NCBI GenBank assembly: GCA_005281725.1
Contig: SSBO01000004.1
Coordinates: 248,001 to 312,000, forward strand
Length of the DNA: 64,000 nucleotides
Direction of reading: 5' to 3'
Source: Wuchereria bancrofti
Taxonomy: Eukaryota; Nematoda; Chromadorea; Rhabditida; Onchocercidae
Shown: positions 50,878-63,700 of the stretch, piece by piece
How the letters are laid out: the number at the start of each line of letters is the position of its first letter
Numbering within the stretch: the stretch's first letter is position 1
The notes under the pieces: model-generated
The model's database searches: none
Told to the model about the DNA's origin: nothing
Seen by the model: the letters and a program-made list of their open reading frames with translations, nothing else
Made by a program: the position numbers and the translations under genes

Positions 50878-52572
50878 ATAGTGAAGTGGTAGCATTCGGT
50901 AATGTTAGAATTGGGTCTCCATCTCTCAGAGTTTAATGAAATTTCTTATTTAGGATGTTCACCTGCCTCCTATCGCATTAGCAACAACGATAGTTGCAAC
51001 AATAGAATTAATCAAAATCAGTAACACTAGTAGCATTCAATTATGTGTAAAATTTTGCTAGGAACTTTTATACACGTGTTTCTTTCATTTCAATATGGTT
51101 TGAAATTCAATGGTTTAGGTTTATTTCCAAAGCTCTGTTTAATATGATGCCTTTGAAAAGCATGCATTTAATGTTTTTTTAAATTCTTATAACGAAATTT
51201 ATTTAAACTGGTGGACTTTAGCAACTTTTATATGAGTTTTTTCAAGGACCAATTAAATGTTGCTCCTTTTTACAGACCACTTGAAAAAGGTTTTTTTTTT
51301 TTTCTTTTTTCATTTATAAGCAGATTTGTTTTTCCCGTAATTTTTTTATGTTCGAAAAAGCAAAAAATTCAAAAAAAATTATGGTTTTTACCTGTCATCT
51401 GTAGTTCTATTTGACTAATTTAACGGGAAATAAAATAAGTAATGTAAATAATGTTGCAAATAAAAAAAGGAATAGTAAAGGTTCTGGTGCTATCCGGGAA
51501 AGAATTCTTAGTGTCGAGATAACCGGTAGATTATAAATCACTAGAAAGTGAACTTATCATGTCACAAATAGAATTGCCCGTTCCTACTTATCACTTCATC
51601 TAGAAGCTCTTTTGCATCATCACTGTGTTTGAAATGGAAGCATCCCTTCAGGTGCTATTCGGAAAAGAATCCTTAGTTATCATCCTGTGCAGAACAAAAC
51701 AGCCCTCTACATGTTACCAAGAAAGAATTCCTAATTATCATCCCACTACAAGTCTTATTTCATATTCTGATTATCTGATTACTTGATTCAATTATGTACT
51801 TGCCTAATTCTTGAAAGGTCTCGGTGCGTCAAGCAGTAATAAAAGATAACGCTTATTAGTCGGTATTGTCTTATTTTACTGACTTTTAATCCTCTGCTGT
51901 TGTTTTCACGGTCCTTTTTATATCCCTTTATCAATGTTTTTGTTTTCGTATTTTAATTTTTTAGCTGTCTATTTGCCCACAGTTTGAGTATGTTGAGGAA
52001 TGTACTGTTTATATATGATTCATTCATCCTTGGTCATCATTGCTTATATTGTTTGAAAGTAAAGTGTATGTCTTTCAATGGTTGCGAATAAGTTTTCTGT
52101 ATAAGGACATACTTATATTTATAACTAGCCTTTTCATCCCGTCTGATTTCAAAGTTATGGTCTTTCTCTGACCTGAACGGTAATTTTATGAATGAACTAA
52201 TTTCACTAACTAAATTGACATAATTGGTGTAAATAAATACTTTCCGTCCTATAGTTCAAATACATAAAAATAACGGAATATTAATAAACCAGAAATTGCT
52301 GATAACATGATTTCTCGACAATTCTTTATGAATGCCATCATTCAAATAACCCAATAAAATCGAGTAAATCTATTTTTCATAAAGTTTTCTGCCAAATAAT
52401 CACTACGAAAATTTCAATGTAATATTTTCTGCTTATATGTACTTTCTGGACATAATAAATATGATGAATAAATGATTGTAATTTAATTCCCACCAAAAAT
52501 ATGCAAAATTATCAGTTATTAGAAAAGATTCCCATACGTCATGACATATCATTTTTGTTAAATATTCATTCA
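50878..52572. other. intergenic region with diverged direct repeats
   Basis: No gene recognised in 1.7 kb between the FAF1-type gene and the thrombospondin-like membrane protein, both on the plus strand. The spacing is too wide for a nematode operon. Diverged copies of a roughly 35-base motif occur at 51486-51750 (separate entry). Confidence 0.5.
51486..51750 (+). repeat. three diverged copies of a GGTGCTATTCGGAAAAGAAT-type motif
   Basis: Copies begin near 51486 (GGTGCTATCCGGGAAAGAAT), 51651 (GGTGCTATTCGGAAAAGAAT) and 51712 (ACCAAGAAAGAATTCCTAAT, left part lost). The second and third share the continuation TTATCATCC. Spacings of about 165 and 60 bases are irregular, so this is not a simple tandem array. 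It may be the remnant of an older dispersed repeat. Confidence 0.55.
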
Positions 52573-52585
52573 GAAATACACTTCA

Positions 52586-53071
52586 ATGAATTTATTCTTT
52601 ATTTTACGCTGTATTGGTTTACTCTTAATGCTTATTGCATCAATATTATTTTGCTATATTCCATATCGTCGTTTAGCTGCTATTAAAAAGAAGCTTGAAG
52701 ATATAAGTGACACACATATTTATTATATGGATCTATTAAAATATTTGTTAAATTTAACAAATTGCAAGCAAATATCATGGAGCACATGGAATCAATGTAC
52801 GACGGGACAGTTAAATAGAAGACGTCAACGCGAGCTACCATTTGCGAATTGTCAATTGGTATATGAAAATATGTCATGTGATTGTCATCTTGAATTAATT
52901 GAAGATATTCAACAGATCGATGAGAATTCTTATATTCACTATGGATGTATTCCAGATTCTAATCAACAATTAATTATGTTACCAATTAATGCAACAATTG
53001 TTAATGTTACTACTATCAGTAATTTATCAGGAATAATTCTTAAACCATGTATTGCTCGTACAATAAGCTGA
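52586..53071 (+). CDS. single-exon type II membrane protein with thrombospondin-1-like motif
   Basis: A 161-residue uninterrupted frame, 12 bases after a TTCAG acceptor (52572-52573). Residues about 4-25 are one hydrophobic anchor (FILRCIGLLLMLIASILFCY) followed by basic residues, suggesting a signal anchor with the rest outside the cell or in the lumen. The ectodomain has Cys at 60, 71, 89, 98, 100, 121 and 155 and five N-glycosylation sequons (N56, N95, N135, N140, N146). Residues 65-100 (SWSTWNQC...RRRQREL...C...CDC) follow the WSxWxxC...R-R...C order of thrombospondin type 1 repeats, though the second half is irregular. I do not recognise a named family. Confidence is high that it is a gene and modest for the TSP1 link. 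Confidence 0.7.
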   Translation: MNLFFILRCIGLLLMLIASILFCYIPYRRLAAIKKKLEDISDTHIYYMDLLKYLLNLTNCKQISWSTWNQCTTGQLNRRRQRELPFANCQLVYENMSCDCHLELIEDIQQIDENSYIHYGCIPDSNQQLIMLPINATIVNVTTISNLSGIILKPCIARTIS

Positions 53072-53084
53072 AAACATCGTTAAA

Positions 53085-53240
53085 GCATGATAATAATAGT
53101 ATTAATGCTGTTATTATTGTCATTACTGTTATTATTTTTATTATTATTATTATTATTAATATTATTATTACTATTGTTATTATTAGTAGTATTATTAGTG
53201 ATTAATATTACTATTATCACTGTTATTTAATTTATTATTA
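53085..53240. repeat. ATT-rich microsatellite
   Basis: About 150 bases of imperfect ATT/GTT/ACT triplets just after the membrane-protein gene. It ends near 53240, shortly before the start (53257) of the segment duplicated across the N at 54961. Confidence 0.85.
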
Positions 53241-53256
53241 TTCGCAAAAAGAAAAA

Positions 53257-54960
53257 ATAAGCAATCCTTCTGATAAATTAGTAAAATTACTGTAAACCAT
53301 CCCTACTTTTTTCCTTTTCATAATCAATTTGTATTGTAGATTTTAATGTTAATTATTTCCGATAAAGTTTTACATAAATTGTTGACTTTTTACATATATA
53401 ATTACTTAAAAATTCTCAAAAAAATTATTGCTTAAAAAATATTTATTATATTAAAATTGTAATAATCTATTATTCTGTGTATTTATAATAATAATTTATT
53501 ATTCTTGTAATATTTGTCATATATACACGTACGTATAAAAGAAAAAAAAAGAAGAGTAAAATGTACGTTGTATAAAATACAAATATTTTTACATTAAAAA
53601 CAATTATTCCATTATTTGCGATTGCAAATTTCTTTTTTTTTTCTGTTTTATTTTAAATTATGCAAATTTTCAAAGTTTAAAAATATATTATATATTTATC
53701 AAAATATCATTTCATGCTTTTATTACGTTGCATTCATTTTGGTAGATTATAGCATTAATGTATAATTTACGGCATAAAAAGGCGCCAATAAGTGATACGT
53801 GTGAAATTAGCGTAAAAATTCCATCAAGTTTACGTCAAATTTTTGCAAATTTAACAAATCACATAATGCATGGTGGAATAATTTGTAAGCTTAATCAACG
53901 AGCAACAGAATATCAACAATGGATTTTTGATGAACAAAAAAAAGCAGAAGAAATTTTAAAAGAAAGGTAAAATTGAAAAGATTTTTTTTCTATCTTTTTC
54001 TAATTTTTTTCAGAAATAATTTATTACTACTCTTGTTTTAAATATATATTTCTTTTCTTTTTTCTTTAAATGTATATATTTATTTTATTAGACATCAAAA
54101 ATGAGGAATAATGAGAATGAATTCAAGAAATACCAGAAATAGTTTGAGTAGAAAAAAAAGAAACGAAGAGGAAAAAAAATTTTTTCGGAATATTAGGAAT
54201 GAAATTTTTTTTTTTTAAAAAAAGATGTAATGTTTTAAATAATTTTAATACACATTATTGTTCAAATTGTGTATGATTAATTATATTAATTAACTAATTA
54301 TTTAATTATGTATACTTGTAATTGTTACAAAAAATGCTAATAATTTGTAAGGTTGTGATTAATATTTGTTATATTAATCATCAATTTCGCTATAAGAAAT
54401 CATCTTGGCTAAGTTGCAGTGGTTATATTGTGCCAAGAATACGAACACGAATTAATCCTTGGCCAAATGATTTCCGTAATTTTCTCAAAATAATGAATGA
54501 AAATGAGGAAAATGATAAAAATGAAAAATGCTACACAATTAATAAATTAACCGAATTAAAGTATAAATTTATAGTGTTATTCAAAAATTTAAATAATTAT
54601 TAGAACAATTTCATATTTCAGATGCAAATTTTTATTGTCTTTTGCGAAAAAAAGGCTCTTAAATTAGATATGAAATAGTTATTTTTTCCATAACAAATGT
54701 AAAATTTAAATTAGTATTTTCATTTGAATATGGAAAATTAATTTTTTACAGCGTACATCTTCCATATAACTTATCATCAAAATATTTAAGGATGAATTCA
54801 TTATTATTCAAAACTAACCATATTAATAATGCATCTCAGCTATCAGTTGCAGTACTATTTTTAACTATTATTAATTTACGATATCTTTTTTTAATAGTTA
54901 ATTAATAATATGAAATTCAAATTAATTACCACTCCTATAATTTCTAATATTTATTATTAA
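53257..54960. repeat. 1,704-base duplication, left copy (matches 54962-56665)
   Basis: Identical by eye to 54962-56665 (offset 1705) and ending exactly at the N at 54961, which also begins the second copy. This is what results when two overlapping contigs are placed end to end without merging. It carries the first three exons of the INCENP gene a second time. Confidence 0.93.
53758..54845 (+). pseudogene. icp-1: duplicate of INCENP exons 1-3, probably an assembly artefact
   Basis: Exons 53758-53966, 54420-54560 and 54752-54845 repeat 55463-55671, 56125-56265 and 56457-56550 without a visible difference. The downstream exons exist only once. If the duplication is real, this is a truncated, promoter-bearing gene copy that could act as an alternative first-exon set; the N at 54961 makes artefact far more likely. 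Confidence 0.8.
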
Positions 54961-54961
54961 N
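54961..54961. other. single ambiguous base N, assembly junction
   Basis: Lies precisely between the end of the left copy and the start of the right copy of a 1,704-base identity. Removing 53257-54961 would leave a seamless locus in which the ATT microsatellite is followed by one INCENP gene. Confidence 0.9.
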
Positions 54962-56665
54962 ATAAGCAATCCTTCTGATAAATTAGTAAAATTACTGTAA
55001 ACCATCCCTACTTTTTTCCTTTTCATAATCAATTTGTATTGTAGATTTTAATGTTAATTATTTCCGATAAAGTTTTACATAAATTGTTGACTTTTTACAT
55101 ATATAATTACTTAAAAATTCTCAAAAAAATTATTGCTTAAAAAATATTTATTATATTAAAATTGTAATAATCTATTATTCTGTGTATTTATAATAATAAT
55201 TTATTATTCTTGTAATATTTGTCATATATACACGTACGTATAAAAGAAAAAAAAAGAAGAGTAAAATGTACGTTGTATAAAATACAAATATTTTTACATT
55301 AAAAACAATTATTCCATTATTTGCGATTGCAAATTTCTTTTTTTTTTCTGTTTTATTTTAAATTATGCAAATTTTCAAAGTTTAAAAATATATTATATAT
55401 TTATCAAAATATCATTTCATGCTTTTATTACGTTGCATTCATTTTGGTAGATTATAGCATTAATGTATAATTTACGGCATAAAAAGGCGCCAATAAGTGA
55501 TACGTGTGAAATTAGCGTAAAAATTCCATCAAGTTTACGTCAAATTTTTGCAAATTTAACAAATCACATAATGCATGGTGGAATAATTTGTAAGCTTAAT
55601 CAACGAGCAACAGAATATCAACAATGGATTTTTGATGAACAAAAAAAAGCAGAAGAAATTTTAAAAGAAAGGTAAAATTGAAAAGATTTTTTTTCTATCT
55701 TTTTCTAATTTTTTTCAGAAATAATTTATTACTACTCTTGTTTTAAATATATATTTCTTTTCTTTTTTCTTTAAATGTATATATTTATTTTATTAGACAT
55801 CAAAAATGAGGAATAATGAGAATGAATTCAAGAAATACCAGAAATAGTTTGAGTAGAAAAAAAAGAAACGAAGAGGAAAAAAAATTTTTTCGGAATATTA
55901 GGAATGAAATTTTTTTTTTTTAAAAAAAGATGTAATGTTTTAAATAATTTTAATACACATTATTGTTCAAATTGTGTATGATTAATTATATTAATTAACT
56001 AATTATTTAATTATGTATACTTGTAATTGTTACAAAAAATGCTAATAATTTGTAAGGTTGTGATTAATATTTGTTATATTAATCATCAATTTCGCTATAA
56101 GAAATCATCTTGGCTAAGTTGCAGTGGTTATATTGTGCCAAGAATACGAACACGAATTAATCCTTGGCCAAATGATTTCCGTAATTTTCTCAAAATAATG
56201 AATGAAAATGAGGAAAATGATAAAAATGAAAAATGCTACACAATTAATAAATTAACCGAATTAAAGTATAAATTTATAGTGTTATTCAAAAATTTAAATA
56301 ATTATTAGAACAATTTCATATTTCAGATGCAAATTTTTATTGTCTTTTGCGAAAAAAAGGCTCTTAAATTAGATATGAAATAGTTATTTTTTCCATAACA
56401 AATGTAAAATTTAAATTAGTATTTTCATTTGAATATGGAAAATTAATTTTTTACAGCGTACATCTTCCATATAACTTATCATCAAAATATTTAAGGATGA
56501 ATTCATTATTATTCAAAACTAACCATATTAATAATGCATCTCAGCTATCAGTTGCAGTACTATTTTTAACTATTATTAATTTACGATATCTTTTTTTAAT
56601 AGTTAATTAATAATATGAAATTCAAATTAATTACCACTCCTATAATTTCTAATATTTATTATTAA
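54962..56665. repeat. 1,704-base duplication, right copy
   Basis: Matches 53257-54960 and continues into the unique downstream exons of the INCENP gene, so it is the copy to keep in a corrected assembly. Confidence 0.93.
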
Positions 56666-59598
56666 TTAAGTATATCTTAGTTAATTATATATTTGATTAT
56701 TTAATACTCATTTCGCTTAATTTTAATCCATTTGTTATAGTAATTTTAATTATGCTTCGACGTCTAAAGTATATATTTTTCTTTTTTAACTACTGATAAT
56801 AAATTAAACATTTTAGCAATTACAGGTAGCAACAGGTTTGCGTGATTTTTGCGCCAAACGAACAGCTAATGCAATTTGTAAAAAAAAGCAAATACTAGAA
56901 GCAGTAGCTGAAAAAACACGGAAGTAATTACAAATATCACAAAAAAGAATAAAGAGAATTTCTGAAAATTTATTTCTAACTATTTAATTTCGCTTTTTTA
57001 TAATTATTTAAATAAAAAAAAAAAGGAAAAGATGAAAAGAATGTTGTAAATGAATTAGATTTCGACAAGATAGTCATCGTCGAGTGACGCAACGTAAAAT
57101 ACAACTTGAAAAAGAAGACGAAGAAAGACGAAAACAATCATCAATTAAAATTAAACAACAGGTAATAATTAATTTTATGAAGAAATTTGCTAAACTTTTA
57201 TTTGATATTTATTAGATGTAATTATGTGAATAAAAATTCCTTTTGTAAATTATTACAATTTATTAGAAATGATTACATCGATAAGAATTTTTTTGGGTAA
57301 ATTATTACATTCATTTTGCAATAAATTGTTTTAAATGAATTTTTGAAAAACTTTTCCTATGCATTATTTTAATTTTACTAAATAAAATATTAATTATCCC
57401 ACAGCATAATTTTTTCAGCATATTTGAACTTTCAGATTTTGTATTAACACATATAATAATTTTAGGTCCATATTATCTAATAATTTCACGTTTACATCAT
57501 ATAATTTAGGCTCATATTATGTAATAATTTTACATTTAGTATAATACAAGTACCAAAAAAAAAAAATTAGTTACAATTTGTTCATTGTTTTCATTTTTCT
57601 TTTTTGCATAAAATAATAGCCATTGCCTATTTATTTCTTTTAATGCATTTATTGATGGATATATGCCTTAAAGACATTACAGGCTATGAAAATCACTTCA
57701 AAGAGAGAGCGCAAAGTTCATGACCTACCTGGCACACCTGTTGCTAAGCGTACGAGAAATGCTCTTGGCTTAATGCCAATTGATAAGCAACTTCATATTA
57801 GTTGCAAAGGAACAGTAATGGAGAATTTCCTTAATTATGCTATTAGTAGTAAAAATGATGAAAAGTCCATAAGTATTAATATCATATCGTGCTGTTTAAC
57901 TGATATGATATGATTAATCGGTGCAATTGTTTTACTTTAAATTTAACATGTTAATTTTGATAATAATTCAATTTCCATAAATGAAAAAATTTCCTTTCAT
58001 ATTAGAATGACTAACAAAAAATAGTTTCAAAACAGGAAAATGAAGAAATTGCACCAATGAATGCCATGAAAGAGCACCGAGAACGACGAATTAAAATGAC
58101 AAATAAGACGGAAGAAAAAGTGACAATTCATTATTAATAATAATAATATTAATTAATAATAATAATAATAGTGATAACAAGAATAAATAATAATAAATAA
58201 TAATAAACAAATAAACAAATAACATTAATAAATGAAACAAAGCTTCCTTTAGCATGTTCTATTATATAATATCAACAAAATTCTCATATCATAAATTTCA
58301 TTTTCTTAAAGTATTCTGCACTACATGTTTAATTAAATTTGATATAATTAAATGTTTTTTCTAAAATATTAATCATTTATTCATCTAAACATTTTTCTGA
58401 ATTGGAAAAATCCTGATACAAAGAAGTTAAGTGACAATTTCCATTAACTATGTTAGTTTTGAACATTTTGAAATAAATTCTAGAAGACTTAAGATATTTA
58501 ATTTTATCTTAAACTTCAAAAAAAAAATGTATTATACCTTAGAACAGCATAAAAAGCTTAAAACTTACTTCGCCTTTTTGATTGTTCGTAAAACAACTTA
58601 GGAGTGAATTTTTTTAGTTATAAAAATTGATAAAATATCTAATATTCGCAACAACTAAATTTCATCACTTAAATTTTATTATAATGTAATTTCAGGAAGC
58701 ATTTCATGATGATAACTGGAATCATTTATCTACTACACTTCATAATGATTACGAGAATTACTTATTTGCCACTTTGCATGGCGATAACGAGAATCATTTA
58801 TCAACAATTGATGCTAATCAAACTGCTTGTATCAAATTCAGTCCGGAAATAGCAATATTATCCGAACTTGAAACTGCTATTTCCAAAGAATTCAATACGG
58901 AAGGAATGTTTTCGTCTAAATCTAATTGCAACACATCAAAAATGAACAATTCATCAGACACATTAACTGCGATTCAACAGAGACATACAGGTATTTCGCA
59001 TATAGACGCATCAAAATCACGTGATACGTCGCAAGTTCACACGTCAAAAAATTCAACAAGGCAAAAAGATGTTGCTAATACTGATAATGCTAATAATTTA
59101 TTATCAAAAAGTTCAACATCATTAAATACGGCATCAATTTTGGAACGTACACGTCCTGGTGATAAAAGTGTTAATATCACTCAGCGATCAACAAATGCGA
59201 TTCATCGAGATGAAATTGATAACGATAATAACATAATACATCATGATACTACAAAACGATCAACATATTTCATTCATGACTTAAAATGTGAACAAAATAT
59301 TACTACCAATAATGATAATAATGATAGTAATAATCGTAATAATGATGATTTGCGTGTGATGTCAATGGATCTAAAATCATCATCATGTCAATCAAAATCG
59401 ACAACAATGCATGCAGATGTTGACGATGATGATGATGATGATGATAAAGTAAGACGTATTGAAGAGAAACGTGGAAAAGTGACAAGTACACGATTTCCAG
59501 GACGAAAAACGTTAGACGAATTGGAAAGACAAGAGTATGTTGAATTAATAATTAATTTTTTAAATCATTAAAACAGGATAAATTTTGTAGCAAAACTC

Positions 59599-59629
<31 letters not shown>

Positions 59630-60723
59630 AGTTAAATTCTATTTTACTTTATAATGCATAAATTTGTGAAAATTGATGTATGCTTTAAGGAAAATTCTTT
59701 TTATTTTTTTATAGAGAATCGATATTAACGGCAAATGAATCATCTAATGGTATAATGAAAAAATCTAAAACTACGTAAGTAAATCAATCATTTCTACCAA
59801 TATTTTATTTAGTAATATTAATAACAATAGCATAAGCTTGAAAAATAAAACAAAATTTCGAAAAAATTTTACTTTTTCAGTATGTAGTATGGAAATTTTG
59901 TAAAGAATGTAAATACTTTCTAGAATACGTTATTCAGTACATATTAAGAGAAAAAATGACTTGGAAAATGATGAAATTTACGATTTATCATCTGGTGATC
60001 CAACTGATTGCACTGAAAAGCCACGCCGAAAAATTCCATTTTGGGCTAAAAGTTATTTTTATAAAACAAATTTGAAAAAAAAAGGATGAAACAAAAAAAC
60101 TGAATGGACTAAAAGTTATTTTTATAAAATAAAATAAATTAAGAAAAAAGAATGAAACAAAAAAAATTGAGTATTTTTTGACAAATGCAATATGAATTTA
60201 ATCATTAGAAATTTGAATAATATTAAGAAATGATAGAGAAGAGTAACGTATCATTCCAAAAAAATCTAAAATGTAAGTAATTTTGAATATTTGATAAACA
60301 AAACTTAATTATTTTATATTATATTGCTTCTTTAGTTTTTAACACCTTATTTAATAAATATACCTAATTCTTTTTATTATACTACTTTTTTAATCTGTTT
60401 CAAATTTTTTAAATCATTGGTTTTTTTTTTTTTTTGCAGAACAAAATTTACAACAAATTCTTATCAAACAACAAAAATGGTCTGTTAGTGATATTGATGC
60501 TCTATTTGGTAAAATTCATCCGCCTGATATGCAAAAAATGTTTGGTGATAAGATGCGATCAGCAACGCGCAGTTCATCAGCAATATGGGAGTCACCAATT
60601 TGGAATCCACGTGTTGGTTATAGCGCTTATCATATGACATTTCAACAAATTGAAAAAAACGACAATAATATTCGACGATCACAAAGAGCAAAAAAACTTG
60701 TCTCTTATATCCCATATTTCTGA
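55463..60723 (+). CDS. icp-1: INCENP, chromosomal passenger complex scaffold
   Basis: Eleven exons: 55463-55671, 56125-56265, 56457-56550, 56826-56923, 57059-57161, 57683-57814, 58036-58119, 58696-59534, 59715-59774, 59924-60051, 60440-60723; 723 residues, phases consistent. A leader-type acceptor lies 12 bases before the ATG. The C-terminus carries the Aurora-binding IN-box: RRKIPFWAK at about 621-629 (human KPIPTWARG), then DALFGKIHPPDMQKMF and TRSSSAIWESP (human TSSAVWNSP, the serines Aurora B phosphorylates). The first 70 residues contain a helix with EYQQWIFDEQKKAEEILKE that resembles the N-terminal module binding survivin and borealin. The middle is charged (KIQLEKEDEERRKQ) and then a long disordered exon with an Asp run. 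INCENP activates and localises Aurora B at centromeres and the midzone. Exons 2 and 3 are the least certain. Confidence 0.82.
59599..59629. repeat. ATT microsatellite in intron
   Basis: About ten ATT units in intron 8 of the INCENP gene. Confidence 0.85.
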
Positions 60724-63700
60724 TTATTCTCTATAAGACAATATAAATGATATATGTTAAATAAACTTACTGATATGATAAGAAAAATAAATAATATAAT
60801 ATTTACAAGATGAATTATACTTGGCATTAAAATTATTTCATGGTTTTTCTTTTTTTTTTAGATAAGACAATGAGACAATTTTAGATTTAAATTACTGTAA
60901 TTTTCATTTGTAACTTATTAAGTGTTAATGAGCTATTAATTTGGTTTTAATAAGTTCACTCGATATTACATATATAATGATACGATTTTTTTTTTTTGAT
61001 TTTTAAAAAAGAGAGGAGTAAAAATTATACATAAAGTACAGTTTGCATATTTTTATTATAATTATTGTCACTTTTATTATTATTATTATTATTTATTGTT
61101 TGCTGCTAACTCGACACATATATGTGAATAGTACAAATTAGAAGAATAATTAGTTATGAAAATATTTGACAAAGAAGGAGAAAACCCCGCAATGTATCAT
61201 TTCTTATAAAAAAAAAATACTAATATAATGTTAAAATTTCATCTTATTTTACATTTAGACTATAAAATTTCATATCACTAACTTTGAAATAAATATAAAA
61301 TATAACTTTGCATATAAACTATATAAATAAATAATATATATAAATTTACAATTACTTTTTCCATTTCTTCAGCAACCCTTTCGAATTCATTCATAAATAT
61401 TTTTGTTGTAAAATTTACACAAATTTTTTTATTACTTTATTTCTCTTTCTTCAAATCCTTTCATTCAGTGATTTTGCCTTTTATAAAATTTTCTCTTAAA
61501 AAATTAAAAAAAAACCTTTTAAATTTGCTTTTTTTCTTTTCCTTTTTGATTATATATGCTTTTACTATTTTCGCTACAATTTGATATAGTATTTCACTGT
61601 ACATTGAACGCAACAAAATGCAAATTATCGAAAAAAAATGCACAAAAAGGAGAAATTTAATTATAGTAATTAAATTAATATTTTACTAATTAAATGTTAT
61701 GTTTGTGTATTTTAGCTTAACATTTATTATGAATAAAAAACACTTCAAAAATTGCATATTTGTTTTTTCTCTCTTTTAAACAATATAAAATATATCAATA
61801 AAAAGAAAAGAAAGAGACAGAGAGAAAGAGAGGGAGAAAAAAAACTAATTAGTAGAAAAGAAAGGTAAAAGAGAAAATTTGATTAAATTATACAATTTAC
61901 CTTTTAACATAAATATATATTTGCATTATATGAAACAAATCAAAACGAAAAAAACAAGTTCGAAGAAGAAAATAAAAAAGCAACGAATATTACATTAATT
62001 TCAAAATTTATTCATTAATTATAAAATTCAAATATTTCTTTAATTTATTACAACTAAAGTAAATATAAATTTGTCTTATTGCTAAAATAATCACATATTA
62101 TTCAATAAAAGAAGAAAGAATATTGCAAATGCAATTCAATAATGGCATAAAATAAAAGCCTAATGATAATTAAAGTTTATAATACTATTTAAACAAGTAT
62201 ATCTATCATAAATCTGTCAATTAGGTTAATTTTTTTAAAACTATTCTAGCATTAACTGATCGATATACTTCTTACTAATCTCAATTTCTAATCAAAAAAA
62301 AAGATAAATAATAATTTTCAGCAAATTAAAATTGCAAATTTTGGGCATATAAATAGTTTGATAGGGTTTTAAAAAATTTCGATTTTGATATTACAAATAT
62401 TGCATCTTTAACCTTAAAAAAAATATTGTTTATATATATTTATATATATTTTTTTCTAATAACAAAATTTTCAAAAGAGAAAGAAGCACTGAACTTGTTA
62501 ATTTGTTACAAATGAAAATTCAAATTGAATTATTTTGAAAATTGTTAAAATTAGCATAACTTTGAGTGATTGCAAAAATTGTAAAATGATCAAAAAAGAA
62601 AATTACAATTTTTAACGTTCAAAATTTTAATTAATGAGCAGAGAAGTTTAAACAAAAGAAAAATAAAAATTAGTACAATAAATGAGTATCAAATATAATT
62701 TGCCCGAATTTACAGTTTGTCACAAATTGTACAAAATTTAAAATAAAATATAATACGTGTATTAAAAGAAAAAAAAAGAAAAGAAGGAAAAGGAAGAATG
62801 AAAAAGAGAACCGTAAAATACAAATATTTCGAACTGATTTGTCTATTCGTTTATAATAAAATTATTTCAATAACATTTAAAAATACTACTTATTAATTAA
62901 TTAAGTATGCATCAATTTTAATTTATCGTAATTTAGATATAATTCATTCATTTCACTTAAATGTTATACATATTAAGTATATACAATGAAAAATGACGCT
63001 AATTAAATTAATTAAATGTTATTTTATTATTTATTTTCATCATATTTCATTTGTAATTATTACAAAAAAAGAATTTTCGAAATGAATAAATAATTGAATT
63101 ATTATTGAATAATTAACTTGTGATTAGAGCAAAATTAATAGTGGCAATTATACAATCTTTCTTTTTAGGAAATGATAATTCATTTGAATTTATAATTAAT
63201 GAAAAAATTTAGCTAAACAAATAATCATTTATGACAATAGCATATGATGAATGCATTAGTTAAGCTCTTTAAAACTTTCATCTTTCAAAAAATATTGTTG
63301 AATGAAAGTTTCATCTAAAATTTGTTTACAAAAAAAAAGAAAAAAGGTAAGTAATAATTTAGTAATATTTTCCAAAACTCAAAAATTTATTTGAATAATT
63401 TTGAAGTAAATTTAAGCAAATTTTTAAAACTATCCTGGAAAAAATTTAAAAAAAGTCCAACGATAATTTAATTATTATCGCTACTTTAGTTTTATTTTCT
63501 ATCGTTTTAGATGTATAATTTTGATTTTAAAACATATGGATTATTCATAGTTCCTTATTTATTGTCCTATGAATATTCGTTTTTTATTTTTTGAAACTAT
63601 AAATTTACATCTAAAAATTTTCTTTTTTCATTAATTCTTAAGCTTAATTCATTTCAATAATGGATTAATTAATTTCTATTATTGTTAGTCATTATGAAAT

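Noticed and set aside
59303..59491. His/Tyr-rich minus-strand frame
   Set aside because: Mirror of the Asp- and Asn-rich disordered exon of INCENP.
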